Position numbers and translations under genes: made by a program. Source: Muricoccus pecuniae (lineage in GTDB: Bacteria; Pseudomonadota; Alphaproteobacteria; Acetobacterales; Acetobacteraceae). Taken from it: 64,000 bases of DNA. Shown here in pieces: positions 8,778 through 17,389 of the stretch (positions are counted from its first letter, which is position 1; each line of letters opens with the position of its first letter). The stretch is taken from assembly GCF_014199205.1 (NCBI RefSeq), contig NZ_JACIJD010000018.1:1-64000 (forward strand), read 5' to 3'. The notes beneath the pieces are model-generated. The model was not told where the DNA came from and ran no database searches. It saw only the letters and a program-made list of their open reading frames with translations.

Positions 8778-9932
8778 TCAGCCGGCCGGCTGCGGCAACG
8801 CGGCCCCGCACGCCGCCGCCGCGCCGCCGAAGCGGGCGGGGGCGAAGGCGGCGATGGGGCGGTTCGTGGAGCCCTGGGTGGCGAGCTGGGCGACGATGTC
8901 GCCGACCAGCGGCCCCAGCTCGAAGCCGTGGCCGCAGAAGCCGAAAGCGTGGATCACGCCCTCGGCCAGGGCGGAGGGCCCGATGACGGGGATGTCGTCC
9001 GGCGTCACGCCCTCGATGCCGGCCCAGGCATGGACGATCCGGGTTTCCGCCAGGATGGGGAAGAGTTCGAGCGCCGTGCGGGCGGAATAGGCCAGGCGCT
9101 TCACGTCGAGCGTCGTGGCCCCGGTGTCGAGACTAGCGACGCCCTTGTGGCCGCCGCCGATCATCACCTGCCCGCTCTCGGCCTGCTTGAAGGAGATGGG
9201 GCGCGAGGTCGCACCGACCACGGGAATGACGAAGGCGGGCATGCGGGCCGTCAGCATCATCATGAACGCGTTAAAGCCGAGCGGAAGCCTCTCCCCCACC
9301 GCGCGCGCGAGGCGGGCGCCCCATGCACCGGCGGCGTTCACCAGGACGGGGGCGGCGTGCGCCGCACCATCGGCGGTGCGCAGGTGCCAGAGTCCGCCGC
9401 GGCGCTCGGCGGCGGTGACGCGCGCGCCTTCCAGGATCTCGGCGCCGAGGGCGCGAGCCGCGCGACCGAAGGCGAGGCTGGTGCGGTAGGGAGAGGCGAA
9501 GCCATCCCGCCGCGTGACCATGCCGCCGACGGCGTGTGGCGCGACGGCGGGGAGGAGGCGGCGCAGCTCGGCGGCGTCCACCACCTCCTCATGCGTGAAG
9601 CCGCTGGAGCGCAGGGAAGCCGCGCGCTCCTCCAGCACGGCGAGGTCGGCGCTGCTCTCGGCCACCTTCACCTGGCCGGAAACGCGGAACCCGCAGTCGT
9701 CACCGACGAGTTTCTCTATACGGTGCCAGAGGTCGAGGGCTTCCAGCGCAAGCGGGATTTCGGCGGGGTGGCGGCCGAGGGTGCGGACACCGCCGGCGGA
9801 GAAGCCGGAGGCATGGCGGGCCAGGTGCCCGGCCTCCAGCACGCGCACGCGGCGGCCGCGCCTGGCGAGGTGCAAGGCGGCGGAGAGGCCGTGCAGCCCA
9901 CCGCCGACGATGAGGACCTCCGGCCCGCTCAC
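8778..9932 (-). CDS. FAD-dependent amine/amino-acid oxidase (DadA/HcnC/SoxB-like)
   Basis: A 384-residue flavoprotein. The dinucleotide-binding motif is LIVGGGLHGLSAALHLARRG at the N-terminus, and the C-terminus has TPDDIPVIGPS and FGFCGHGFELGP, typical of the DAO/glycine oxidase superfamily. No signal peptide. Such enzymes oxidise secondary or primary amines to imines. The GTG at 9932 overlaps the preceding gene by 4 bp (GTGA). With the small gene upstream (9929-10522) it looks like a second, partly reduced oxidase set beside the complete triad at 11841-14642. Confidence 0.82.
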   Translation of the reverse strand: MSGPEVLIVGGGLHGLSAALHLARRGRRVRVLEAGHLARHASGFSAGGVRTLGRHPAEIPLALEALDLWHRIEKLVGDDCGFRVSGQVKVAESSADLAVLEERAASLRSSGFTHEEVVDAAELRRLLPAVAPHAVGGMVTRRDGFASPYRTSLAFGRAARALGAEILEGARVTAAERRGGLWHLRTADGAAHAAPVLVNAAGAWGARLARAVGERLPLGFNAFMMMLTARMPAFVIPVVGATSRPISFKQAESGQVMIGGGHKGVASLDTGATTLDVKRLAYSARTALELFPILAETRIVHAWAGIEGVTPDDIPVIGPSALAEGVIHAFGFCGHGFELGPLVGDIVAQLATQGSTNRPIAAFAPARFGGAAAACGAALPQPAG

Positions 9933-10522
9933 GCCAGACCTCCGGCATCGGATTGCACAGGAAGGGGATCGGGCATCTCGCCGGCCATGGCGGCCAGGGC
10001 CGCGAGGCCCACCGGAAGGGCGAAGGCGACAGGGCCGATCAGGGCGCACTGCGCCAGCACGGCGTCATCCCGCGCGGGACCGGGCGGTCCCTCCAGCAAC
10101 CCGGCCAAGGCGACGGGATCCAGGCGCTCTTGCGCGGGCAACGGGCGGGGCCGGGCCGCTATGCCGGGCCCGGCAGGTTGCCCGGCCAGTGCCAGGGCCG
10201 CGATCCGTGCCTGGACGGGCGCTTCCGGGCCCGTGACGCCGAGGGCGGGGCCCGCGGCGAAGATGCCGGGCTGCGAGGTCTCGCCGTACCCGTCCACCAC
10301 CGGCGCGCCGCCGTCGAAGGTGCAGCCGAGGGCGGCCAGGATCAGCGGCACGTCGTCCAGCACCAGCAGGCGGTCGAAGAGCAGGGCGCGCAATCCGCCC
10401 CTGTCCTCCACCCAGAGGCGCCCCGGCTCGGCGTGCCAGGCCTGCGGCACGATCACGGCACCCGGCAGGTGCCGCGACGCCTCCAGGGCGGCGGGCCCAC
10501 CGCCGAGAACGAGGGGACTCAT
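9929..10522 (-). CDS. Short FAD/NAD-binding-like protein, reduced relative of HcnB
   Basis: A 197-residue protein starting MSPLVLGGGPAALEASRHLP, a shortened Rossmann dinucleotide-binding motif. A second flavoprotein-like block is VVDGYGETSQPGIFAAGPAL (about residues 75-95), where HcnB/thioredoxin-reductase-like proteins normally have AAGD; the acidic residue is lost here. It is less than half the length of the HcnB-type protein at 11841-13220 and lacks the C-terminal iron-sulfur domain. It overlaps neighbours on both sides by 4 bp, so translation appears maintained. It may be a structural partner of the oxidase downstream or a decaying duplicate. Confidence 0.6.
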   Translation of the reverse strand: MSPLVLGGGPAALEASRHLPGAVIVPQAWHAEPGRLWVEDRGGLRALLFDRLLVLDDVPLILAALGCTFDGGAPVVDGYGETSQPGIFAAGPALGVTGPEAPVQARIAALALAGQPAGPGIAARPRPLPAQERLDPVALAGLLEGPPGPARDDAVLAQCALIGPVAFALPVGLAALAAMAGEMPDPLPVQSDAGGLA

Positions 10523-11787
10523 TCCGCGATGGCCTGGTAGGTCAGCGCGTTGAGCATGCGCCGGTAGCGCAGCCGCATCTCGCCCGGGGCAAGGGTCATC
10601 AGCACCACGGCCAGCTCCTCTTTCGGGTCCACCCAGAAATGCGTGCCGTAGGAGCCGCTCCAGGAGTAGTCGCCGGGGTTGCCGAGAAGGTTGGTGCCGC
10701 GCGCGTCCCGTCGGACGGCGACGGTCAGGCCGAAGCCGTAGCCCGCCTTGGTCGGGTCGGTGGTGCCGACGCTGCCGCGCGTGTCGGCGGGCAGGCGATC
10801 GGACACCATCGCCTCGACCGAGCGCGGCGACAGGACCTGCCGCCCTTCCAGCGTGCCGCGATTCAGCAGCATCTGGGCAAAGCGGATGTAGTCGGCGGCG
10901 GTGGTGCGGCCGCAGCCGCCGCCGCACTCGAAGCCGAGCGGCTTCGACAGGTCCGGCACGCTCTGCGGCCTGCCCGTCGCCGGGTCCTGCGGCAGCGGGC
11001 GGGCGAGGCGCGCGGCCTTCTCCGCGGGCACGGTGAAGCCGGTGTCCGCCATGCCGAGCGGGCGGAAGATCCGATCCTCCATGAAGGCGCCGAGGCCCTG
11101 GCCCGATACCTCCTCGACCAGCCGCCCCAGCACGTCGATCGACAAGCCGTACTCCCAGGTGGTGCCGGGCTGGCTCACCAACGTGGCCTCTCCGATCTTG
11201 CGGATGAAGTCGGCGCCGCTGTAGCCGGTGCCGGAGCCAATGGAGGAAGGCGGGAAGCTGCGATAGGCCGCCGAGCGGGCGTTGCCGTAGGGGATGCCGG
11301 AGGTGTGGCGCATCAGGTCCTGCACCGTGACCGGCTGCGCCGCCGGCACGGTTCCCGTCCCGTCCGCGCCCTGGTCCGGCGCCGCGACCTGCATCGCCGC
11401 CAGCGGCGGAAGGTAGGTGGCGGCCGGATCGCCGAGGGCGAGCCGCCCCTCTTCGAGCAGCGTCATGATGGCGACGCCGGTGACGGGCTTGGTCATGGAG
11501 GCCATGGCGAAGATCGCGTCCAGCGGCATCGGGGTGCCCGCGGCGCGGTCGAGATAACCATAGGCCTCGTAATGGACGAGCCGCCCGCGGCGCGCGATCG
11601 CGACCACCGCGCCGGGCATGCGCCCCGCATCCACCTCGGCCCGCATCGCCGCGTCGATCCGGCCCAGCCGCTCGGAGGACATGCCAACCTCTTCCGGCCG
11701 CGCGCGGGGCAGCGGGTCCGCCGCTTGGGCGGAGGCGGCGCCGAGGCCGAAGGTGAGCGCGCCCAGCAGGGCGAGAGACCGCAGCAT
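10519..11787 (-). CDS. Exported serine hydrolase of the beta-lactamase/class C (esterase) family
   Basis: A 422-residue protein with an N-terminal signal peptide (MLRSLALLGALTFGLGAASAQA). The nucleophile motif is SMTKP (S-x-x-K, about residue 95), HTSG and a YGLS (Y-x-S) motif follow, and GSYGTHF stands where KTG/HxG motifs lie. These fit class C beta-lactamase-like esterases and peptidases, not necessarily antibiotic resistance. CCGAGGAGAAAAGC precedes the ATG. It sits inside an oxidase operon, so it may release an amine or amino acid from an ester or amide conjugate in the periplasm before import. Confidence 0.85.
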   Translation of the reverse strand: MLRSLALLGALTFGLGAASAQAADPLPRARPEEVGMSSERLGRIDAAMRAEVDAGRMPGAVVAIARRGRLVHYEAYGYLDRAAGTPMPLDAIFAMASMTKPVTGVAIMTLLEEGRLALGDPAATYLPPLAAMQVAAPDQGADGTGTVPAAQPVTVQDLMRHTSGIPYGNARSAAYRSFPPSSIGSGTGYSGADFIRKIGEATLVSQPGTTWEYGLSIDVLGRLVEEVSGQGLGAFMEDRIFRPLGMADTGFTVPAEKAARLARPLPQDPATGRPQSVPDLSKPLGFECGGGCGRTTAADYIRFAQMLLNRGTLEGRQVLSPRSVEAMVSDRLPADTRGSVGTTDPTKAGYGFGLTVAVRRDARGTNLLGNPGDYSWSGSYGTHFWVDPKEELAVVLMTLAPGEMRLRYRRMLNALTYQAIAE

Positions 11788-11840
11788 GCTTTTCTCCTCG
11801 GAAGGCCCGGCCCGGTCGCCGGGCGGGCGTGACGGAACGG

Positions 11841-13220
11841 CTAGCCCACCTCTTCCGGCGGTAGGGCGGCGAGTTCGCCCACGGTCAGCGGCTTGAAGGG
11901 CGCACGGGGGCGGAGGGCGCCGGCCTCCTCGACGGAAATGCCGCGCTCGGCGGCGATGATGGCGGCGACGGTGTTGCCGCACATCCGCCCCTGGCAGGGC
12001 CCCATCCCCGTGCGGAGATAGGCCTTCGCCTGGTTCGGCCCGGTGGCGCCGAGCCGGGCGGCCTGGCGCACCTGTCCGGCGGTGATCTCCTCGCAGCGGC
12101 AGACGATGGTGGCGTCGTCCTTCGGGACGAGCACCTCAGGCGCGGGGGCGTAGAGGCGGTCGAGGAAGGGGCGCAGTGCCAGGGCGGCGGCGAGCTGCGC
12201 GCGATGCGGCGCGGCGCGGCGCGCGGCCTCCTCGGCGGAGAGGCGGCCGAGGCGGCGGGCAGCGTCCAGGGCGGCGATGCGGCCGGTGGCCGTGGCCGCC
12301 TCCCAGCCGCCGATGCCGCCGCCATCGCCCGCCACCGCGACGAGGTCGTGGCTGGTCGCGCCCCACTCGTCGAGCGCGGGGCGCCAGCAGCGCTGCGCCT
12401 CGTCCCAGTGGTGCTCCAGCCCGAGGGCGCGGCTGACATGGGTGGAGGGGATGACGCCCTCATGCAGCAGCAGCGTGTCGCAGGCGATCTCGCCACCGGC
12501 CCAGCGCACGCGCTGGACGCGGCCCTCGCCCTCGGCGCGGAGGTCCCGCACGCCGCGCACGATCCTCAGCCCGCGCCGCTTCGCCTCGCGCACCAGGGAG
12601 ACACCCTTGGTGAGCAGGCGGCGGCCGGTCCAGAGACCGCCGGCGCGGAAGGCATCCCACAGGGCGCCTTTGCCGCCGGTCTCCAGCAGCGTCATTGGCC
12701 CGGCGCCGGCGCGGAGGAGCTGGACAGCGAGGAGCCAGGTCAGCGGTCCCTGGCCGGCGAGGACGAGCGGGCCCTGGGGCACGGCGCCGGCCGTCTTCAG
12801 CAGGATCTGAGCGGCACCGGCCCCCATCACGCCCGGCAAGGTCCAGCCCGGGATGGGAACAGGGCGTTCCTGGGCGCCCGTCGCGAGAAGAAGGCGGGAG
12901 ACCTGGATTTCCTCAGAGGCGCCGTCCCGGAGCACGGAGATCACCCCGGTGACGAGGTCCATGTGCCAGAGGGTGCTGCGCGGGCTGTAGTCGATCCCCC
13001 TCGCCGCGCGGAAGCCACGGGCCAGGGCGCCACCGGCATCGAGGAACTCGCCAGCGAGGGCCGGGTCGGCGCCCGCGGCCTCGACGGCGCGGAAGACCTG
13101 GCCGCCGGGGGCGGGCTGCTCGTCGATGACCAGCACCGAGAGGCCGAGCGAGGCCGCCTCGACAGCCGCGGCCATGCCCGCGGGGCCGGCACCGGTAATG
13201 GCGAGGTCGTAGGTCTTCAT
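11841..13220 (-). CDS. HcnB/OoxA-type FAD/NAD oxidoreductase with BFD-like [2Fe-2S] domain
   Basis: A 459-residue subunit. The N-terminal FAD motif is LAITGAGPAGMAAAVEAASL, a mid-protein NAD-type region includes LLLATGAQERPVPIPGWTLP, and DLVAVAGDGGGIGG marks the second FAD contact. The C-terminal bacterioferritin-associated-ferredoxin-like domain has CRCEE and GPCQGRMCGN, giving the four cysteines of a [2Fe-2S] site. This architecture is shared by hydrogen cyanide synthase HcnB, opine oxidase OoxA and hetero-oligomeric proline/sarcosine dehydrogenases. The start overlaps the HcnA-like stop by 4 bp, so the three oxidase subunits are co-translated. Confidence 0.9.
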   Translation of the reverse strand: MKTYDLAITGAGPAGMAAAVEAASLGLSVLVIDEQPAPGGQVFRAVEAAGADPALAGEFLDAGGALARGFRAARGIDYSPRSTLWHMDLVTGVISVLRDGASEEIQVSRLLLATGAQERPVPIPGWTLPGVMGAGAAQILLKTAGAVPQGPLVLAGQGPLTWLLAVQLLRAGAGPMTLLETGGKGALWDAFRAGGLWTGRRLLTKGVSLVREAKRRGLRIVRGVRDLRAEGEGRVQRVRWAGGEIACDTLLLHEGVIPSTHVSRALGLEHHWDEAQRCWRPALDEWGATSHDLVAVAGDGGGIGGWEAATATGRIAALDAARRLGRLSAEEAARRAAPHRAQLAAALALRPFLDRLYAPAPEVLVPKDDATIVCRCEEITAGQVRQAARLGATGPNQAKAYLRTGMGPCQGRMCGNTVAAIIAAERGISVEEAGALRPRAPFKPLTVGELAALPPEEVG

Positions 13221-13537
13221 GCCGCGACCTCCGGGGCCGTGCCGGGGCGGGCCTGCCGGGCGCCGCGCTGGGCGGCAATGCGCATGCCGGGCTCCACCGT
13301 GACCATGCAGGCCTGGCGGTTGGCCACGCCGTCGATCTCGGCGAGGCAGTCGAAACAGATGCCCATCATGCAGTAGGGCAGGCGCGGCGCGCCCCCCACC
13401 GGGGTCTCGCGGATGGCGGGGAGGCCGGCCAGCAGCACGGCGGCGGCGGCGGAGGCGCCTTCCGGCACCAGGACGGGGCGGCCTTCGACGAAGACCTCCA
13501 CCGTGGCGGGGCGGATGTCAGGCCGCGGAGCGAACAT
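13217..13537 (-). CDS. HcnA-type [2Fe-2S]-binding small subunit
   Basis: A 106-residue protein matching HcnA-like subunits in length. A ubiquitin-like beta-grasp start (VEVFVEGRPVLVPEG) is followed by the plant-type ferredoxin cysteine cluster CMMGICFDCLAEIDG and a later Cys in RQACMVTVEPG. It would carry electrons between the flavin subunits encoded on either side. The gene overlaps the oxidase upstream by 20 bp and HcnB by 4 bp. Confidence 0.88.
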   Translation of the reverse strand: MFAPRPDIRPATVEVFVEGRPVLVPEGASAAAAVLLAGLPAIRETPVGGAPRLPYCMMGICFDCLAEIDGVANRQACMVTVEPGMRIAAQRGARQARPGTAPEVAA

Positions 13538-14642
13538 CGTGGAAACGCCTTGCGCTGAAGGGGGCCATCTCCGGCGGCAGCTCGCCGGCGGCGATCATGG
13601 GGGCGAGGATATCGGCATGGGCGCCCGCCAGGGTGACGCCGGAATGGCAGTTCGCCGTGAAGGCGCCGGGGAAGCGCCCGGATTCGTCGTAGATGGGCAG
13701 GCCGTCGGGCGCCATCACGCGGAGCGCGGACCAGGCGCGCACGATGTTCAGCTCGGCGATCCAGGGAAAGGTGAGGACCGCGCGCTGCGCCATGCCGCGC
13801 ATGAGCTCGGGCGTCTGGGTGAGGCTGTCATAGCCAGCCTCCTCCTTGCTGTCCCCGATCATCACCGAGCCCTCGTCGGTCTGACGGATGCTCGTGGTGG
13901 GCATGGGGAGAAGCTGGCGCGTGCGCTCCGTCACCAGCACCTGGCCGCGCTGCGGGCGCACAGGCGCCTCCAGGCCGAAGCGCGGGGCGAGCGCCGCATT
14001 GCCGAGGCCGGCGGCGAGGACGATGCGCGGAGCCCGATGTGTTTCGCCCCCCGCCTGCACCGAGAAGTCACGTGGAGCGGCCGTGCCTTCAGAAACGCCG
14101 GCATTGGGGCGGTAGGTGCCGCCGGCATCGCGGAAGGCGGTGTGCAGGGCGCGCAGGAGGTACAGGGGGCTGGCATGGCCGTCGTACGGCGTCCAGCTAG
14201 AGCCCACCACGGCGCGGCCGATGCCGGGCAGCATCTCGGCCGTCTCGGCGTGGTTCAGCATGCGGTATTCCATGCCGAGATTCCCGGCCTCGCGCTGCAG
14301 CTGCGCCATGTAGACGGCGCGCTGCTCGAACTCCTCCTCGGAGAGGCAGATATGGATGCCGCCGGGCTGGTGCAGGGCGGTGTCGAGCCCGGTGCGCTCG
14401 GCGAGCTCCGTCGCCAGGCTCGGCCAGGCCTCGGCCGAGCCGCGGGTCCAGCGCTGGTAGTGCGGGGCGCCGAGGCCCTTCGACTGCACCCAGACAAGAC
14501 CGAAGTTGCCGCGGCTGGCGCGGTGGGCGACGTCGCCCTCGTCCAGCAGCACGGTGGAGAGGCCACGCTTCTGCAGCCCGTAGGCGATAGCGGTGCCGAC
14601 AAGGCCGCCCCCGACGACGATGACGTCGTGTGTCACGCTCAT
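13518..14642 (-). CDS. HcnC/OoxB-type FAD-dependent amine dehydrogenase subunit
   Basis: A 374-residue DAO-superfamily flavoprotein beginning with HDVIVVGGGLVGTAIAYGLQ. The substrate-domain signature GYDSLTQTPELMRG and the C-terminal RVMAPDGLPIYDES and HSGVTLAGAHADILAP are typical of HcnC, OoxB and related amine dehydrogenase beta subunits. It is first of the oxidase triad (C, A, B order) and follows the PotABCD-type importer genes by only 20 bp, so the imported compound is probably its substrate. Whether that is an opine, proline-like or other secondary amine cannot be read directly. Confidence 0.87.
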   Translation of the reverse strand: MSVTHDVIVVGGGLVGTAIAYGLQKRGLSTVLLDEGDVAHRASRGNFGLVWVQSKGLGAPHYQRWTRGSAEAWPSLATELAERTGLDTALHQPGGIHICLSEEEFEQRAVYMAQLQREAGNLGMEYRMLNHAETAEMLPGIGRAVVGSSWTPYDGHASPLYLLRALHTAFRDAGGTYRPNAGVSEGTAAPRDFSVQAGGETHRAPRIVLAAGLGNAALAPRFGLEAPVRPQRGQVLVTERTRQLLPMPTTSIRQTDEGSVMIGDSKEEAGYDSLTQTPELMRGMAQRAVLTFPWIAELNIVRAWSALRVMAPDGLPIYDESGRFPGAFTANCHSGVTLAGAHADILAPMIAAGELPPEMAPFSARRFHDVRSAA

Positions 14643-14662
14643 CCGTGTTTTCCCCGGCGCGC

Positions 14663-15478
14663 TCACGCGCGACGTTCCCCCGTGAGAAGTCGGTCGATGG
14701 GATAGAAGCGGTCCAGCACCAGCAGGAGCACCGCCGTGACCGCGATGAGGGCCGCGGAGACGGAGGCCACCAGCGGATCCGTCATCTGGTCGATATGGGT
14801 GAAGAGCCGCACCGGGATCGGCGTGTAGGAAGGAGAGGCGAGGAAGAGACTCACCGTCAGCTCGTCGAAGGAGGTGATGAAGGCGAGTATCCATCCGCCG
14901 GCGAGGCCGGGCATGATCAGCGGCAGGGTGATGCGGCGGAACACGGTGAAGCGGTCCGCCCCGAGGCTCTCGGCCGCTCGCTCCACCCGGGGGTCGAGCC
15001 CCGTGAGGCCGGCGGAGACGAGGCGGAGCATATAGGGCGTGATCACCACCAGATGCGCCGCGATCAGGCCGGGAAAGGAGCCGGCGAGACCGAAGCCGGA
15101 GAAGAAGCGCAGCAGCGCGACGCCGAGCACGACATGCGGGATCATCAGCGGCGAGACGAGTATCGCCGCCAGCACGTCCCGCCCGGGGAAGCTGTGCCGG
15201 GCGATGGCGAGCGCGGCCGGCACGGCGATGGCGGCGGAGAGGGTGGCGGAGGTGAGGCCGAGGCCGAGGCTGACCCAGAGGCTCTCGATGAATTGCGGGT
15301 TGTCGGCGATGGCGGACCACCAGCGCAGCGAGGCGCCGTCGAAGGGCATGGCGAGGTATCCCTTGTCCGTGAAGGAGACGAGGATCACCACCACCAGCGG
15401 CGCCACGATGAAGAGCGTGAAGACCAGGTGGAAAAGAAGGGCGAAGGGACCGTTGCGGTCCCGGCGGTCGGCAGCCAT
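14663..15478 (-). CDS. ABC importer permease, PotC type
   Basis: A 271-residue inner-membrane permease with about six transmembrane helices. The EAA loop reads RAAESLGADRFTVFRRITLPL (about residues 165-185), the contact site for the ATPase. The MAADRRDRNG start overlaps the preceding permease stop by 1 bp (TGATG). In PotC-like importers this subunit pairs with PotB, encoded immediately upstream. Members import polyamines, opines and other small organic cations. Confidence 0.9.
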   Translation of the reverse strand: MAADRRDRNGPFALLFHLVFTLFIVAPLVVVILVSFTDKGYLAMPFDGASLRWWSAIADNPQFIESLWVSLGLGLTSATLSAAIAVPAALAIARHSFPGRDVLAAILVSPLMIPHVVLGVALLRFFSGFGLAGSFPGLIAAHLVVITPYMLRLVSAGLTGLDPRVERAAESLGADRFTVFRRITLPLIMPGLAGGWILAFITSFDELTVSLFLASPSYTPIPVRLFTHIDQMTDPLVASVSAALIAVTAVLLLVLDRFYPIDRLLTGERRA

Positions 15479-16341
15479 CAGGCGCCTCCCAGCCGGCGCA
15501 GGGCGCGCCTTTCCACGAGGCGCGTCCAGAGCAGGGTGGCGGCCAGGATGGTGGCCAGGAGGAGGGTCGCGATGGCCGCGCCGAGCGGCCAGTTCAGCGT
15601 GTTCAGGAACTCGTTATAGGCCATGCTGGCCACCACCTTCAGCCGCCTGCCGCCGAGCATGGCGGGGGTGGCGAAGGCCGAGGCGGACAGACAGAACACC
15701 ATCAGCGCCCCGCCGAGCACGCCCGGCATGATGTTGGGCAGGATGATGCGGCGGAAGATGGTGAACCGCCCGGCGCCGAGGCTCTCCGCGGCGCGCGAGA
15801 GGGCGGGGTCCAGCCGGCCGAGGCTTGCCCAGACAGCCAGCACCACCAGCGGCACCATGACGTGCACGAGGCCGAGGATGACCGCGAATTCGGTGAACAT
15901 CATGCGGAAGGGCGCGTCCGGCACGCCGATGGCGAGCAGCGCCCCGTTGATGAGGCCGTTGGTGCCCAGCAGCACCATCCAGCCGAAGGTGCGCACCACC
16001 ACGGAGACGAGCAGCGGTCCCACCACCAGCAGCAGCATCAGCCCGCGCCAGCGCGGCGACATCCGGCGGATGATCCAGGCTTCCGGCACGCCGATCGCCA
16101 CGCAGATGGCGGTGGTGATGAGGGCGATGCGGAAGGTGCGGGTGAGCGCCTCCTCGAACAGCGGATCGGTGAAGAGGTCGGCATAGTTGGCGAGGTCGTA
16201 GCGGGGCAGGATGCCGCGGGAGAATTCGAAGCCCTGAAGGCTGAGCACGAGCACGCTCACCAGCGGGATGACGAGCGCCACGAGGTAGACGACGCCCGAG
16301 GGCGCGGCCAGCAGCGCCGGGGAGGTGCGGCCCGCGCTCAT
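15478..16341 (-). CDS. ABC importer permease, PotB type
   Basis: A 287-residue permease with six predicted membrane segments, beginning with a short cytoplasmic tail and LLAAPSGVVYLVALVIPLV. The EAA loop is RAAESLGAGRFTIFRRIILPN (about residues 185-205), close to that of its partner. It overlaps the ATPase gene by 4 bp and the second permease by 1 bp, giving the order binding protein, ATPase, PotB, PotC. Confidence 0.9.
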   Translation of the reverse strand: MSAGRTSPALLAAPSGVVYLVALVIPLVSVLVLSLQGFEFSRGILPRYDLANYADLFTDPLFEEALTRTFRIALITTAICVAIGVPEAWIIRRMSPRWRGLMLLLVVGPLLVSVVVRTFGWMVLLGTNGLINGALLAIGVPDAPFRMMFTEFAVILGLVHVMVPLVVLAVWASLGRLDPALSRAAESLGAGRFTIFRRIILPNIMPGVLGGALMVFCLSASAFATPAMLGGRRLKVVASMAYNEFLNTLNWPLGAAIATLLLATILAATLLWTRLVERRALRRLGGA

Positions 16342-17384
16342 GCGGTCTCCAGCTGACGGAGGCTGTGGGGATCCCAGCCGAGAGAGACGGGCGCGCCTTC
16401 CTCCACTGGTGGGGCGCCGGTGTTCTGGGCCGTGACCATCATCGGGCCCAGCGGGGTATCCACGCGGTAGAGCCAGGAGGCACCGAGAAAGATTCGGGAA
16501 TGCACGCGGCCCGGCAGGGTGCCCGCGCCCTCGAGCCCGATGCGGAGGCGCTCCGGGCGGATCGTCAGCATCACCTCGCCGCGCGCCCCGGCCAGATCCG
16601 GCGGCAGGGCGAAGCGCTGGCCGGCAGCCTCCGCCATGCCATCCGCGGCGCGGGCGGGAAGACGGTTGCTGCGCCCGAGGAAGTCGGCGACGAAGCCGTC
16701 CGCCGGCACCTCATAGGCGCGCCAGGGCTCGTCCACCTGCACCACGCGGCCGGCCTGCATCACCGCCACGCGGTCGCACAGCGCCATGGCCTCCTGCTGG
16801 TCATGGGTGACGAGGATGGTGGTGACGCCGACGCGGCGCTGCAGCTCGCGCAACTCCACCTGCATCTCCTCGCGAAGCTTGGCGTCGAGGTTGGAGAGGG
16901 GCTCGTCGAGCAGGAGGAGCTGCGGCTCGATCACCAGCGCGCGGGCGAGGGCCACCCGCTGCTGCTGGCCGCCGGACATGTTGCGCGGGAAGCGGTCCGC
17001 GAGGTGGGAAAGGTGGACGAGGTCCAGCGCCTCCGCCACGCGCCGCGCACGCTCGGCCTTCGGCACGCGGCGCATTTCCAGCCCGAAGGCGACGTTCTCC
17101 GCCGCCGTCATGTGCGGGAACAGCGCGTAAGACTGGAAGACGAGGCCGATGCCGCGCTTCGCGGGCGGCGTGCTGGCGAGGTCCTGGCCGTCGAGGACGA
17201 TGCGGCCCTCCGTTGGCGTCTCGAAACCCGCGATCATCTGCAGCGTGGTGGTCTTGCCGCAGCCGGAGGGACCGAGGAGGCCGAGGAACTCGCCCCGCGC
17301 CACCTCGATGGACACGCCCTGCACGGCGGTGACGGGGCCGTACCGCTTGGCGACGCCATCGAGAACGAGGTAGCCGGGGCGCAT
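16338..17384 (-). CDS. ABC importer ATPase, PotA type
   Basis: A 348-residue ATPase. Walker A is GPSGCGKTTT (about residue 36), the Q-loop is VFQSYALFPHM, the signature is NMSGGQQQRVALARAL, Walker B is LLLLDEPLSNLDAKLR, and the H-loop is VTHDQQEA. The C-terminal TOBE-like domain (VMLTIRPERLRI, then DTPLGPMMVTAQN) is typical of the PotA/FbpC/CysA group. The ATG at 17384 lies 5 bp after the binding-protein stop; an upstream in-frame extension has no family match. Confidence 0.93.
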   Translation of the reverse strand: MRPGYLVLDGVAKRYGPVTAVQGVSIEVARGEFLGLLGPSGCGKTTTLQMIAGFETPTEGRIVLDGQDLASTPPAKRGIGLVFQSYALFPHMTAAENVAFGLEMRRVPKAERARRVAEALDLVHLSHLADRFPRNMSGGQQQRVALARALVIEPQLLLLDEPLSNLDAKLREEMQVELRELQRRVGVTTILVTHDQQEAMALCDRVAVMQAGRVVQVDEPWRAYEVPADGFVADFLGRSNRLPARAADGMAEAAGQRFALPPDLAGARGEVMLTIRPERLRIGLEGAGTLPGRVHSRIFLGASWLYRVDTPLGPMMVTAQNTGAPPVEEGAPVSLGWDPHSLRQLETA

Positions 17385-17389
17385 GCGGC

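Noticed and set aside
8928-10553. 541-residue open frame on the plus strand
   Set aside because: It lies antisense to the FAD oxidase and half-flavoprotein genes, has no recognisable domain, and reflects the high GC content.
10519-11787. Antibiotic-resistance class C beta-lactamase
   Set aside because: Motifs fit the broad serine-hydrolase/esterase group; Y-x-S and the absence of a KTG box do not support AmpC.
10639-11832. 397-residue plus-strand frame
   Set aside because: Exact mirror of the serine hydrolase gene, low-complexity Arg/Gly/Ala composition.
11841-14642. Hydrogen cyanide synthase (hcnABC)
   Set aside because: The subunit set matches, but gene order is C-A-B and it is joined to an importer, RidA and HyuAB; related amine or opine dehydrogenases share this architecture.
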